Origin: Hemerocallis citrina
Taxonomy: Eukaryota; Streptophyta; Magnoliopsida; Asparagales; Asphodelaceae
Assembly (NCBI GenBank): GCA_017893485.1
Contig: CM030358.1
Location: 145,342,393 to 145,406,392, forward strand
DNA length: 64,000 nt
Reading direction: 5' to 3'
Part shown: piece after piece, positions 33,676-45,986 of the stretch
How positions within the stretch are numbered: the stretch's first letter is position 1
Layout of the letters: every line of letters starts with the position of its first letter
Made by a program: the position numbers and the translations under genes
The notes under the pieces: generated by a model
Told to the model about the DNA's origin: nothing
What the model saw: the letters and a program-made list of their open reading frames with translations, nothing else
The model's database searches: none

Positions 33676-34284
33676 GATTCAATTCTAGAAAATTGAAAAG
33701 AAAAGAGGTCAAGCAATTATACCCAACAATGGAGATTGAAAGAGAGGCACAAAGCTTCAAGAGATCTCGAAAAAGACTTCAGCAAGTCAAATGAACTGAA
33801 AACACTGAACGAAGTCTTCAATATTGGGCTGCAGATCGCTGAAAAATGCCAAGGAATGGGTTCAGCAGCCAACTTCTTCTTCTATTCCTGGAGAGAGACA
33901 GTGAAAGAGGGGAGAGTGAAAGAGAGAAGTAAAAACTAGGGTTTTACTTTAGAATAGAGGGCTGAGATCTAGGCTGGGTTTAATCAAAATATGAGATCAA
34001 TCAATGTGTAAGAAAAGATAAAGAGAAATGCCTCAAAAAGTGAGTCATTTCGAATCAGAAAGACAGACTGATGTCGCGACAGTCGACTGATTTTGAGGAA
34101 CAGTCGACTTAGTCGAGAGCAAATAAACCAAACGAAAATATCAAGTAATACTTCTGTCAGTCGACTAGGTGTTGTTCACAGTCGACTGTCCAGAGTATGA
34201 AATTCAGTCAAAAAATAAACAACAAAAAATACTTGGTCAGTTGACTGAAACGTAGTTTTAAGTCGACTTATATAAGATAAAAAT
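33676..34284. other. SIRE-type spacer between pol and the third ORF
   Basis: Non-coding on the element strand. It carries several CAGTCGACTG-like palindromes (34080-34089 and 34179-34188 perfect; others near 34101, 34159, 34239 and 34260). Confidence 0.6.
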
Positions 34285-37200
34285 TCAAGAAATATCATGA
34301 AAACTGCAAATTCCTAGTTCTCTTCTTAAGGTGATAAAAGTGCCTTCCTTAAGTGGTTTAGTAAAGATATATGCTACTTGTTTATCAGTAGAAATAAAGT
34401 TTAAAGATATATCTCCCTTTAAAACATGATCATGTAGAAAATGATGTCTAATATCAATGTGTTTCGTACGTGAGTGTTGAATCGGATTTTTAGATAAATT
34501 AATAGCACTGGTATTATCACACATTATAGCAGCTTGTGAAAATGAAATACCATAATCTAATTGGGTTTGTTTCATCCACAAATTTTGGGCACAAGCCAAA
34601 CTTACAGCAATATATTCAGCTTCTATAGTACATAAGGATACAGAATTTTGTTTATTATTACACCAAGATACTAGTGAATGTCCCAAAAAGTGATAAGTAC
34701 CACTAGTACTTTTACGATCAGTTTTACTGCCATCAAAATCTGCATCATTATACGACAACAGTTGAAAGTTATCGGTGCAGGGATAAAATAAACCATACTC
34801 AGATGTGCCTTTAATGTATCTTAAAATACGTTTCACAGCTTTTAAGTGAGACTCTTTAGGACTTGACTAATATCTAGTACACAAACATACACTAAACATA
34901 ATATCTGGTCTACTAGCAGTTATATATAAGAGTGTGCTAATCATCCCTCGATAGATTTTTTGATCGACACTCTTACCTAATTCATCTTTGTCAAGTGTAT
35001 TAGTAGTAGCCATAGGTGTGGTCTTACTACTAGTGCTATCCATGCCAAACCGTTTGAGTAATTCCTTAGTATATTTTCCTTGATTAATAAATATGCCATT
35101 ATGTAACTATTTTATTTGTAGTCCAAGGAAATAATTGAGTTCACCTATGTGACTCATCTTAAACTCATTTTTCATGGTATTAGCAAACTCTTGACAGAGA
35201 TTCCTATTAGTAGTGCTAAAAATTATGTCATCTACATATATTTGTATGATTAGGATACCGGTCTCTATTTTCCTAATAAACAAGGTAGTATTTACTTTAC
35301 CTATTTCAAAACCAGTTTCTATAGGAAAAATCTTCAATCGATCATACCAAACACGAGATGTTTGTTTAAGACCATATAAAACCTTTTTCAATTTAAAAGC
35401 ATGGTTTGGGAATTGTTCATGTTCGAAACTAGGTGGTTGCTTAACATAAACATCTTCCTTTATAAAACCATTAAGAAAAGCACTTTTAACATCTATTTCG
35501 AAAAGTGTAAAGTTCATAAAATATGCAAAAGATAGTAAGATTCTAATTGATTCTAGTCTAGCAACAGGAGCATATGTTTTATCGAAATCTATGCCTTCTT
35601 CTTGATTATATCCTTGAGCAACTAATCTAGCCTTGTTCCTAACGACTTGTCCTGATTCATCTAACTTGTTTTTGAATACCCATTTGGTACCAACTATAGT
35701 ATGGTCAGGAGGTCGTGGAACTAAATCCCATACATCATTTCTTATAAATTGGTTTAACTCATCTTGCATGGCATTCATCCAAAATTCATTCTCACAAGCT
35801 TCTCGTATATTCTTCGGTTCAAAATCCGACAAGAAAGCCATATGAGAAATCATGTTAACATGAGATCTTGTTTGAATACCATGTGAGATGTCACCAATTA
35901 TTAAGTCATGAGAATGATCTCTAAATTCAACAAAAGATTTTGGTAAAGTTTGAGTCATCACAACAGGATCAGTCGACTTAACTTGTCCATCAGTCGACTG
36001 ATTCACATCAGTCGACTTGATTTCCTTATCAGTCGACTTATCCGCTATGGTAGTTTGCTCTAGTGATTTAATTACATTATTTAAAGGTGATGAATCAGTT
36101 TCATCATCTTCAATAACAGTAGATGAAGTCAGAAATTCATCAAATGAAACATGCATGGATTCTTCAATAGTCAAAGTTGAATTGTTGAAGATTCTATATG
36201 CTTTACTCCTATTTGAGTATCCAATGAAGATATCTTCATTAGATCTAGGATCAAACTTATCTAAATTATCTTTCGAGTTTAAAATGAAACACTTGCATCC
36301 AAATACTCTCAAATAAGATACTTTAGGAATTCTATCAAAAAATAGTTCATAACATGTTTTCTTAAGCTTAGGCCTAATCAAAATTCTATTTAAAATATAA
36401 CATGATGTAGCAACAGCTTCAGCCCAGAAGTACTTAGGCAAATTGATTTCAACAAGCATGGTACGTGCACACTCTTGCAAAGTCCTATTCTTTCTTTCGA
36501 CCACTCCATTTTGTGGTGAAGATCTAGGAAATACAAATGAATGTGTTATACCATTCTTGTTGCAATATTCTGAAAACGTTTCACTCTTAAATTCTACACC
36601 ATGATCACTTAGAATAGTGACTTTGGTTAGAAACTTTTGATTTTGAATCTGTTTACAAAAATTTGCAAATTCATCAAAAGCATCATTCTTATGTGTTTTA
36701 AAAAGAAAACCCATGTGAATCTTGAAAAATCATTTACTAAAATAAATGCATACCAACTTTTATTTAAAGAAGCGACTCTAGTAGAGCCAAGTAAATCCAT
36801 GTGGATTAATTCGAAAGGCCTACTAGTAGAAATCATTTCTTTTGTCTTAAAAGTAGATTTGATTTGTTTACCTAGTTGACATGCATCACATAATTTATCC
36901 TTTTTATAGGATAGTCTTGGCACCCCTTTAACTAGGTTGTACTTAGAAAATTTAGTAATATTTTTCATATTCACATGGCCAAATCGTTTATGCCAAAGCC
37001 AAGATTCATTGTTAGAAGCTACTAAGCAAAAATCATTCGAAAAATCATTTAATTTTAAACATAACTCATAAATATTATTCTTCCTAAAACCTTGAAAAAT
37101 TACATTTTGCATGGTAGAGTCATATATTAAACATGCATCTTTTTCAAAAATAATTTTATATCCCTTATCACACAATTGGCTTATACTTAATAGATTATGC

Positions 37201-37420
37201 TTAAGACCACTAACAAGAAAAAACTTCTTCCATATTAGGGGAAGTGTTCTTACCGACCATGCCTATACCAATAACCTTCCCTTTGTTGTTGTCACCGAAT
37301 GTGACTGTTCCTCTATCTATTTCTTGAATGGAAGACAGAAGGTTAGCATGACAGGAGGTTAGCATGACTAGTCATATGCTTGGAGCATCCACTGTCAAGT
37401 ATCCAACGTTCTCTTTTAGG
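34285..37420 (-). pseudogene. SIRE-type pol: protease, integrase, RT, RNase H
   Basis: On minus the protease signature RWILDSGCSKHMT is near 37420-37380. The pre-integrase and integrase zinc part follows (LWHKRFGHVNMKNI, CDACQLGKQIKS, 37175-36630). After a frameshift comes the integrase core (DHGVEFKSETFSEY, SPQNGVVERKNRTLQE) and a linker with four STD units encoded by the CAGTCGAC motif (35970-36045). RT has AFLNGFIKEDVYVKQP and the catalytic IYVDDIIF. RNase H ends at 34285 (YNDADFDGSKTDRKS, SRTKHIDIRHHFL, HSRTKH). These are the full catalytic set of a copia polyprotein. Frameshifts near 36700 and 35100, plus stops in the protease region, make it inactive; the central frame is 535 codons. 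Confidence 0.85.
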
Positions 37421-37890
37421 TACCTATAAAATAATCATTGTGAATATGGTATCCTTTTTATTGGGTCCGAAAGAGATTAGTTTTTGGAAAACCAAACCCA
37501 AAGTGAGTTTGATTTTCCACCAAAAGCAGGAATATAATCTACAGAATTACATACATTAAGAACATATGAATTTATATAAGTAATTCTATCTTTCTGACTC
37601 AGGTTGACTAGAACCCATATATTCTTAGTTTGTCCAGTCGACTTAATTGAACCTTTCAGTCAACTGTTACTAGAAGTCAGTCGACTGGGAAGTGAAATAG
37701 GTCGACTTATCTGAGGTTTTTGTCTCTTTGAATAAGACTAAGAAGCTCTGGACAGACGACTGAAATTGGGGTTCAGTCGACTGGTCTGAACTACAGAATT
37801 ACTTTTTCATTGAAAACAATAATTTTTGGTTTTTCAAAAAATTCATATAATTTATTCTTAACACTAGAAATAGATTCAGTCTTATTACCA

Positions 37891-38706
37891 CTAGTTTCTT
37901 AGAAACATGATGTTTTCAAGAGATTTTTGAAAACCAAGTCCAAATCTCTTATTAGTTTGAACTTGATTTTGAAGAACTTCATTTAAATTCTCCTTTCCTT
38001 TGTTAAATTTAGATACATTCTTGGATATCTCATCATAATTTTTCTTAAGAGATACAAAATCTATATCCAAATTAGAACGTCGAGAATTTAAAGACTTGAC
38101 TTCTTTATCTAAGTCAAGATTCTCTTGAGACAGTGTTTGATTAACTTTCTCTAAGTTTTTAACTCTAATTTTTTCTTTCTTAAGTTCTTGAAAAATCTCA
38201 TTGAAAGCATCTAATAAACCATTTGAATTAAAGTTATCACTTACCTCGTTTTGTGTAGCCATGAAGCATACATTCGCAACTTCGTTTGTCTCTTCATTTT
38301 CTTCTTCCGATGAAGAGTTGCTATCATTCCAAGTTGCCTTATATGCCTTTTTGTTCTTCATGTACTTATTCTTTGTGTACTTATCATTCTTGAAGTTGGA
38401 AGTCTTTCCTTTAGATTTCGTCTGTTCTAGTGGGCAATCCTTCTTCATATGACATATTTTGTTACACTTGAAATAAGTGGGAAGTTCATTAGTATCTTTA
38501 AATTTGGAATTAAATTTTCCTTTCCTTAGAAACTTTTTGAACTTTCTTGTGAACATGGCTATCTCTTCTTCATCTTCTTCTTCATCATCGGAGTCCGACA
38601 TAGCCTTGAAAGCGAGTGACTTTTCTTTGATTGTTGAGGTTCTAGATCCTTCTTGCTTCTTCAAGTTGTACTTCATATGCCATAAGATTTCCCACAAGAT
38701 TCTCAA
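37891..38706 (-). pseudogene. SIRE-type gag C-terminal part (zinc knuckle, coiled coil)
   Basis: The frame contains an acidic stretch (SDSDDEEEDEEE) and a zinc knuckle reading YFKCNKICHMKKDCP. The first Cys of the CCHC set is Tyr, so RNA binding is probably lost. A long coiled coil follows (IFQELKKEKIRVKNLEKVNQ onward). Such a coiled coil after the knuckle is usual in SIRE gag. The apparent start is arbitrary; this is a continuation of the next entry after a frameshift. Confidence 0.75.
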
Positions 38707-38718
38707 GAGAAAGTTGTG

Positions 38719-39288
38719 TTAAATCGTTGGCTCTTCTATGGCAGTGGTCTTCTTCTCCCATTCGGGGGTTAAGGCACGAAGAACTTTCCTCACCATTTCA
38801 GCTTGAGTGTATGTCTTTCCAAGAGCCACAAGAGAATTTGTAATATCTGTGAACCTTGTGATCATATCAGACACATTCTCGTTCTCCTTCATGCAGAATA
38901 TCTCGAACCTATGAACAAGAACAGATATCTTAGATTCTTTAACTTTATTAGTACCTTCATGAGTTACCTCGAGTGTGTGCCAAATTTGATACACCGTTGT
39001 TGCATTGGACACACGATTGAACTCCTCCTTGGTAAGAGCACAAAATAGAGCGTTCATCGCCTTTGCATTGTTTATTGCTTCTCTCTTCATGTCATCGTTC
39101 CATTGTGCATAAGGGATTTTAGGAGCGGTGTACTCGGTCTCTGTCATGTTCCATATCTCATAGTTGATAGACTGAAGGTAGATCTTCATTCTATACTTCC
39201 AATAGTTATAATTGGTTCTATCGAATAGGGGTGGCCTTTGTGTGGATTGGCCTTCATGGTATTGGTTCACATTTGAAGTAGATGTCAT
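38719..39288 (-). pseudogene. SIRE-type gag N-terminal part
   Basis: The ATG at 39288 lies only 27 nt inside the 5' LTR, just after the primer site. The product has the copia gag core: PPLFDRTNYNYWKYRMKIYL, YEIWNMTETEY, ALFCALTKEEFNRVSN and WEKKTTAIEE. It stops at 38719 through a frameshift, beyond which the expected sequence (NDLTQLSLENLVGNLMAYE) runs on in another frame. It would build the particle shell. Confidence 0.82.
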
Positions 39289-39301
39289 TGCACTCAACCA
39301 G

Positions 39302-39313
39302 ACTCTGATACCA
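39302..39313 (-). other. SIRE-type primer-binding site
   Basis: TGGTATCAGAGT on minus, 2 nt inside the 5' LTR. It complements the 3' end of initiator tRNA-Met with one mismatch at the last base. Confidence 0.85.
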
Positions 39314-39315
39314 AG

Positions 39316-40820
39316 TGTTGGATCTTATAGGCAATGCAAAATAATACTAGAGGAGGAGTGAATAGTGTTGTATAAAAATTAATTAAGAAAATAAACTTTT
39401 CGTTCTGTTCAGTCGACTTAACAGGAGAATACAGTCGACTGGGGCATCAGAAAAGAAGAGTATTTTATACAAGTCTGATCAGTTGACTTATACCGGAAAC
39501 TCAGTCGACTTACCAGACAAGTGTTCAAAGAGTATTTTATACAAGTCTGATCAGTCGACTTATAGAGGAGACTCAATCGACTTGCCAGACAAGTTTTCGA
39601 ATAAAATACAGAAAAATTGAAATGCAAGTGAAGAAAATACAACCACAGAGAGAGTCAACCATAAAGTACACAGCGATATATCCTGGTTCGGTCCTCCCGA
39701 CCTACATCCAGTCCCCAAGCAACCCACTTGAGATTTTTCACTATTCTTGAAGAAAATACAAGAATACCCTACGGCGTTCGACAACAACCTTGCCAAACCC
39801 GTAGATCTCTCTCACCACTAGAGAGAGCACACCCACTCTACAACCTAGAGTGAAAATCCGACTCTACAATCTAGAGTCCTACTCTCTAACCGAGAGGACC
39901 ACTCTCACAACCCGAGAGTGAAAATACAACAACAAGAGAGTTACAATAACCTATAACCTTGTTTGTGATTGTGATTTTTGTATGGTGGCTAATAGGTCAA
40001 CTTCTGAAATCAGTCTAAAATGAATTTGTTGTTATACTAGACTAATTTTCAGAGAACCAAGACTTAGAGATTATGAATGCTTCTTAGGAAACTTGTTCTC
40101 TTTAAAAACAAAAGCTTTAAAACTTGATAGAATGCCTGGAACCTTTTCATGGTAATTCCTATGCTCTATTTATAGAGAGGAATCATAGGAACGTTGAAGA
40201 ACAGTTCCTAAAACTAAATTAAAACAGATAGAAATTGTTTTGAATTTGAAAAACAAGTTTTGAAATCAGAAAACTGTCGAAATGGCTTGAACAGTCGACT
40301 AGGTTGCCATAATGAGTCGACTGGTCAGAGCTTGTATGAGTTCAGACAGTTTCGTACTAAGACAGTCGACAAGTTCCGAAGAGTGGTCGACTGGTACTCA
40401 GCAGCTGATCTTATTCAAGCTTATTTCGACCTTTTAACTTTTGTAAAAACACTCAATTATTAAAAGATATGTGTGAGTGTGTGTGTGACAAGGCTATTAC
40501 AATATTTCTAAGACTCAAAGAATAAAAGTTACAATTGTTACAAGACACTTTAATACAAAACAATTTGAAGCACTAGTCTTGTCTTGAACTTGAGTCTTTG
40601 ACTGAGCTTGAGCCATTGTCTTTATTTCTTGAAGCTTGCTTGATCAATGTGGCTTGAACTAAGTTCTTTGTGGATTGATCAATTCTCTTGAAAGCTTCAT
40701 TGAATGAACTTTGCCTTTGTATATTGCACCATGGTATTGATCTTGATACACCCAGGTAATATATATAAGTGATAGCACAACTTTGCATTGTGTTGTAGTC
40801 ATCAAAACCAAGAATCAACA
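39316..40820 (-). repeat. SIRE-type 5' LTR
   Basis: 1505 bp with a TATA box on minus (TATAAATAG, 40166-40174) and the same palindrome cluster as the other LTR (39432-39441 perfect; more near 39411, 39501, 39558, 40297, 40316, 40361 and 40387). A 27-bp stretch near 40361-40387 is missing from the other copy. Confidence 0.92.
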
Positions 40821-42187
40821 GTAATCCCGCACTAGCATTGTTGTATATGTCTCTCGAATCATGTTGTAGAAATAAAGTTAAGGCTTTTAACGACACGTGG
40901 CAAGTACTAGAGGTGACATTTAATTTAATCATTATTTAATGATATAATAAATACAATTTCTATATCAGCAAATTAAAACTAATTAAACTAGTACTTCTTC
41001 TCAGTAATGGGCTTATGAATACACACATATATGTGTTCCAATAAGTGCATCGCCGGAAAATCCCGCAGACGCGTTACCAGCTAGTGACAAACGACCCAAA
41101 ATTGCTCGTTGGAATCGCAGCAAATTGGAGATGAGAAGAACGGATCAAGTTAGATACAATGTATCTATCGCCAGATATCAATTGGAGATGCGGATATCGA
41201 CATCTATTATATGGCGACCCTATTTAGGCTCGTCATATGAGGGAGAACATGATATTCTCCATGCGAACATAATGTTTCGACATCGAGTTATCTTCCAATT
41301 TTGCGATCAGGTGACAATCCATATTCTGGTGTAAATTTAAATTTTATGACCCTACACATAAAGTTTGAATATATTCTAAAGTAAATATATGTGATACAAG
41401 GTGTACGGTATCTTGGTGATCATTGTTAGCACCAACTGACTGGGATTATTGCTATCCCCAGAAATCCACCTACTATTATGTCTTGAATACCCCACAAGAT
41501 GTTAGTCCATCAATTGACGCTACTTAGTTGGTCCATCATGTACAACATCGTATATACGATCAATATTGGGCTACGGCATCAATAGGTGCTATAATGAAAA
41601 CACTCTCGCATGCTGTAAATATTGATTTCATTAGACCAGAGAGTATTAGTGATCCTATTGCTCAATTACCTTTCCCATCTCCCCTATTTTGGGTGCTGAC
41701 CGAGTATACAACACAAACCTCCCATGAAAGGCCCGTCAGGTACGGCGAGTGTGTAGTGGAATTGCCATTTTTTGTGGCGGTATAGTTACGAGAAGTTTTC
41801 CACAAGAATCTTTTGAGTTTGATGCACGAGGTGCACAATCTTATGTGAGTACATAGTAAAGATTTATTTATTTGTAGAATAATTTATTGAAAAATATAAC
41901 ACTACATCTGCTATTGAAAACTGATTGTTATAGAAGGAATTATACCGACTTTGCCAGGAATCTTCGAATATTAGGCTTAGTTATGGCGTATCATTCTATC
42001 AGAAACAGTGTTGAAAGATTCTATTCCCACTCAAGCTATTTCTCGTAGAAGATCTGTATCTGGCGACCGACCATCCTCATCAAGACAATGGGGGTTGCCG
42101 AGGAATATAGACTACTTAAATACCGAGACTTCAAAATTTCAATTACCAGAATTTGTACCGTGTACACAATTCGAGGAAGAGGAATAA
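40821..42187 (+). pseudogene. PMD copy 2, 3' part
   Basis: Continues the PMD reading after the SIRE-type insertion: NPALALLYMSLESCC and KAFNDTWQVLE. An intron (about 40914-41005) leads to an exon starting WAYEYT. A later exon reads RYQLEMRISTSIIWRPY, then an intron ending before GVRYLGDHC at about 41400. Another reads QYWATASIGAIMKTLSHAVN and SPLFWVLTEYTTQT. The last exon ends FVPCTQFEEEE at 42187. Intron positions match copy 1. It has several stops and frame changes. Confidence 0.7.
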
Positions 42188-42559
42188 TGGGTTTTGTAAT
42201 TATATCATGTGGAAAATTTTGATTTGCATTGTAATTTAACGCGTGGGAATGAACCGATTTGCATTGTTTCAATAATTATCTACTTGAAGAATTTTACAAT
42301 TAAATATCTGTATGTTTTCGTACACCATTCACTCGGAAACGGAATAACATGTCCATAGGTTTATTCTTACACCTAATGACGACAAAGTAGCATGTCAATC
42401 CTATGTTAAACTTTATTCCAAGGTGACAGTCCGACATTCACTTTATTCCATATGAGAATCTTACTATTTGCTATATGGAGAACTATTTATCTTGAAAGTA
42501 AGTTTAACTATCAGTATCTGGTTTGCAATCTAGAACACAATCATCTAACCAAAATATCA
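42188..42559. other. Residual Harbinger-like element sequence, no ORF
   Basis: AT-rich sequence between the PMD-2 stop and the Tekay-like LTR. It should be the interval between PMD and the transposase gene of the inner element. No transposase motif is visible here, so the transposase N-terminus has probably been deleted. Confidence 0.4.
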
Positions 42560-45500
42560 TGTAACACCCTGGATTTTCAAATCTTACTTATATTTGTGGT
42601 TGTTTGATTTTTACGTAGTGTGCACGTAAAAAAATTTATGCATGCATTTCTCGAAAAAAAAAAATATTTCATGAACTAGTAATCCTCATTTATTCTTTTA
42701 GAAAGCCTAATTTAATCCTAAGCTTAATTTGTCTCTCTGTAGCCGATATTAATTAATTAATTAATTAAAAAGTAGAGCCCATAGTCTCTTGGACCATTAG
42801 TGAGCCCATATAATTTAATTATTCTTTATTTTAGTCTAACTTGTAGTGTAGACTCAAATAATAGACAATTAATTAAACTAAAATGTACAACTTGTAAGCG
42901 GGGGACCCTAGGGTAACATGTGCATGCATAAGAGTGTGCAAAACACACCCTTGGAGTAGGCCAGATTATGCATGAGTGGAGAAGGGAAATGGGAGTAGTG
43001 GTGAGGTGGTTATCTCATTCATGGGTGGTTATAGCAACTTCCAAACTAATCCTAGCCCTTAATCCCTAACTATTTGATCTAATCTTAGCCATTCAATCTA
43101 CCCAAAATTATGTATAAATACCCCCCCCTACATGAGTATATTCACACCTAATCTATATCAAAAGAGAAAGATAAAGAAATACAATTAGAGAGAGTAAAAG
43201 ATTGAGAGTTTAGTGAGTTCAAAAGATTGAGAGTTGTGTTAGTGTGTTCTTCTTTCCATTTGGTGGCCGGATTTCTTCAAGGAGCAAGGAGGTCAGGTGT
43301 GCTTAAAGACGAGGAGGAGACGACTTATGGTGGCTCAAACTAGGAGGAGAATGCCTCTTTTGATCAATCTAGGAGTTTTAGGAGTTCATTTCGTTTTCTC
43401 TCCAATAAGGTGGGCAATTTTCTCTAACTTCTAAGTAGTATCATGCTAGGTTGTGTGCTAATCATGCTAGAATAAATAGATGAAAACATTGCTCTTTGAT
43501 AGTACCATGATTAAGGTGAAAATGGAACATATGTGGAATTGCATAAAATGAATAAGTGAGTTTGATTAAATGATATGTTCGTGGTTGTGATATTTGAATA
43601 TTAATCTAGCATGCTAACATTTGAAGAAATGTTCTCCATATTGAAATATTTGTGTTCGTGGAAAAAATGCAATTTTGAGAAATGTTTATGTGGAAAGTGC
43701 TAATTGTAAGAATCTTTACATTATTAAAATAAGATTGATTAGTGAATCATGTATATTCATGATTAGTGTGATTGATGTAAAATAATCCTAAAATGTATGT
43801 TAATTATTGAGAGAAATGAACATGAAATTGTTAGTAGAACACTATGTGATTTTTATGTATACTTGTAGGAACAAAAGAGGTACTTTATATGGGAAAGTGA
43901 GTATTTAATGGCTTTAAAAACCCCCAAATTACTGTTTACTTTGAATCAAAAAATTATTTAGTTTTGATGAAGAACAAAATTACATTTTTTGAAGAAATGA
44001 GTTTTTTTTACAAACTAGAACAACCACAGTCTTGAACAAAACTAATTGGAATTATTTCTCTACGGGTGAGTTACTCTGTCCATTCTAGTCAGTGGGTGCA
44101 AATTAAAAACTTCACAGTGGTAGGAGGTCATGGGTTCAAAACTTGGCATACACTCTTTATTTTTTGTTTTTGATAATAACCTAACCCGAGACCCTGAGTA
44201 TAAAAAGACTGAGACCTTCTTTATGATGCGTGGGCGCCTTGTCCTCTTTGGTCAGCTGCTGCGCCACAGTAACGTTACTGTAGCGCACATGTTGCTGCTG
44301 TCTGTTGGTGCGAGTTCGAAACCTGGCTTCGGCCAAGGTTTTTACTTTTGGTTTTTTTTTTTTTGGAAAATGAATTTTTTAAAAGTTTCCTTTGTGAAAA
44401 TTAATTGGTAAAAATTATATTAATTATCCAGAGATTAAATTGGACTTATCTAGAAAATTTCTATGGATTGATAAAATTATAGATCAAGATTAAATGGATT
44501 ATAAGTGTTTTATATGATAATTTAAACAATGTGCATTTCTCTTTTAGGAAAAATTATGGAAAATTATTTTGAGAATTTGATACTTAATACAAATGTGAAT
44601 AACTTCGCTTGGTTTATAATTGAGATTTTGATTTATAAATACAAAGAAAAATCGTCATGAGATTAAATTTGTAACTTGAGAAATGGTGAAATGAAACTAT
44701 CTTGTCTCATTATTGTGAAAAGTAATACAAGAATTGAAATGAAGAAAGATCATGATGACTTATGAAATTATTGATGAATGCAAGTACTCAATTTATGAAC
44801 ATGATATGGAATTTTGAACTAGAAGGTAGCTAAGTCCTATTACCGGCAAATTGAATGAGTTATAACTATTGAGATAAATTATTGAGATGAAAGACCAAGA
44901 TGGTCATGTTATTGATTAAGACCAGTATAGAGGAAAGAGCTAACACTAGGGGTTGGTTTTATTCAGATTCAAATAAACTAAGGATTTAGATACATCGTGG
45001 TGATGTGACGAAAGTGAGAGAAAAACACGAGTATGAGGACCATCGGATTGACGGTGTGAGAGTGATTCACAGACTGTCTGCTTGATGCTTCATGACATGG
45101 CGTGAGCACAACTCTGGAATTATCGTCCTGGTGGCGACGCATGTGGGGTGTTTGGTGACTACGGGTGGTGCCATCGTTCCATGGCGGAGGTTGAATTGTC
45201 CATTGTCTGCCTTCTTGATGCGTCATGTCAGTGCGTGGGATTCCCCTCCAGACTTTCTAGACATGGGCTCGTAGATCATAGAACATCTGGGATACTTACC
45301 GTAGTTACCGTAGTAGTTTACATCATGGCGAGGGATTGAACCCTACATGATGAAGTACGATTAAGGGCTTGTCCTCGGACCTATGTAGTATGGGATGCAT
45401 AGAATCCGAACAAGTGCGAATTAGTGTCATATAACATAACAACCGCATTAAGGACTAAGTGCACAGCACAACACGACATCTATAGGATAATCCTCGTAAT

Positions 45501-45827
45501 TTTGTTTGTGACAAGTGTGTGTTTTCTAAGTCAGAGAAAATTAATGTTTTATATCCTTACGTCAGTTGATTGAACTGACAAGCCCACAGTTTCTATGCAG
45601 GATAAAGAGATTAACAAGATTAAGTATGCAAGCTGCTTAAAGAATGTTTCAAGCGTTGTACTTTTATTCATGTAATTATTGTAAATGACTTCCGCTGTTT
45701 AAATGTAATTTAAGTTGTAACTCTGATGTAATGAAAGTTTAAAATTACTTGTAAAATTGTATGAAGAGAAGTGTAAAGATCCTGTGGAACTTCGAATTCA
45801 GTTTGTTTTGAAATTCGGAGTGTTACA
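42560..45827 (+). repeat. Tekay-like 5' LTR (3268 bp)
   Basis: TG...CA ends, TATA box TATAAATA at 43113-43120, and the PBS directly after. It contains a 28-bp palindrome (44260-44287) and stretches resembling Pol III boxes. Small ORFs such as 44978-45226 and 45092-45339 have no support. Confidence 0.9.
44260..44287. repeat. 28-bp near-perfect palindrome in the Tekay-like 5' LTR
   Basis: Centre ACAGTAACGTTACTGT with TGCGC / GCGCA outer arms. One base pair is mismatched (C opposite A), and the partner LTR is perfect. Confidence 0.9.
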
Positions 45828-45830
45828 GAG

Positions 45831-45842
45831 TGGTATCAGAGC
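45831..45842 (+). other. Tekay-like primer-binding site
   Basis: TGGTATCAGAGC, an exact complement to the 3' end of initiator tRNA-Met, 3 nt after the LTR. Confidence 0.95.
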
Positions 45843-45986
45843 CACGCTTCTAAGTAGTACAAATTTATAAGGAACGACACCCTAGAAGTGGACATTAGAG
45901 CATGTGTTCAGTCTAGAGATTTAAATGTAAGTCACTTACATTTGTGTTGCTCTATAATTTGTGCTTCTTATTCTCCTTTCTCTAAG

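Larger units (their letters stand above)
30835..40820 (-). mobile_element. SIRE/Maximus-type Ty1/copia retrotransposon with a third ORF
   Basis: About 10 kb on minus. Long LTRs (1467 and 1505 bp) have TG...CA ends, with near-identical 5-bp flanks GTAGT (30830-30834) and GTAAT (40821-40825). Internal order from the primer site: gag with zinc knuckle and coiled coil, protease, integrase, RT, RNase H, then a 344-aa extra ORF before the 3' LTR. Length and the third ORF are typical of the SIRE/Maximus lineage. It lies inside PMD copy 2. Frameshifts in gag and between integrase segments disable it, but the RT frame is open for 535 residues. Confidence 0.9.

Noticed and set aside
44978..45339. Short ORFs of 60-82 aa
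   Set aside because: They lie inside the Tekay-like LTR, without similarity to known proteins.
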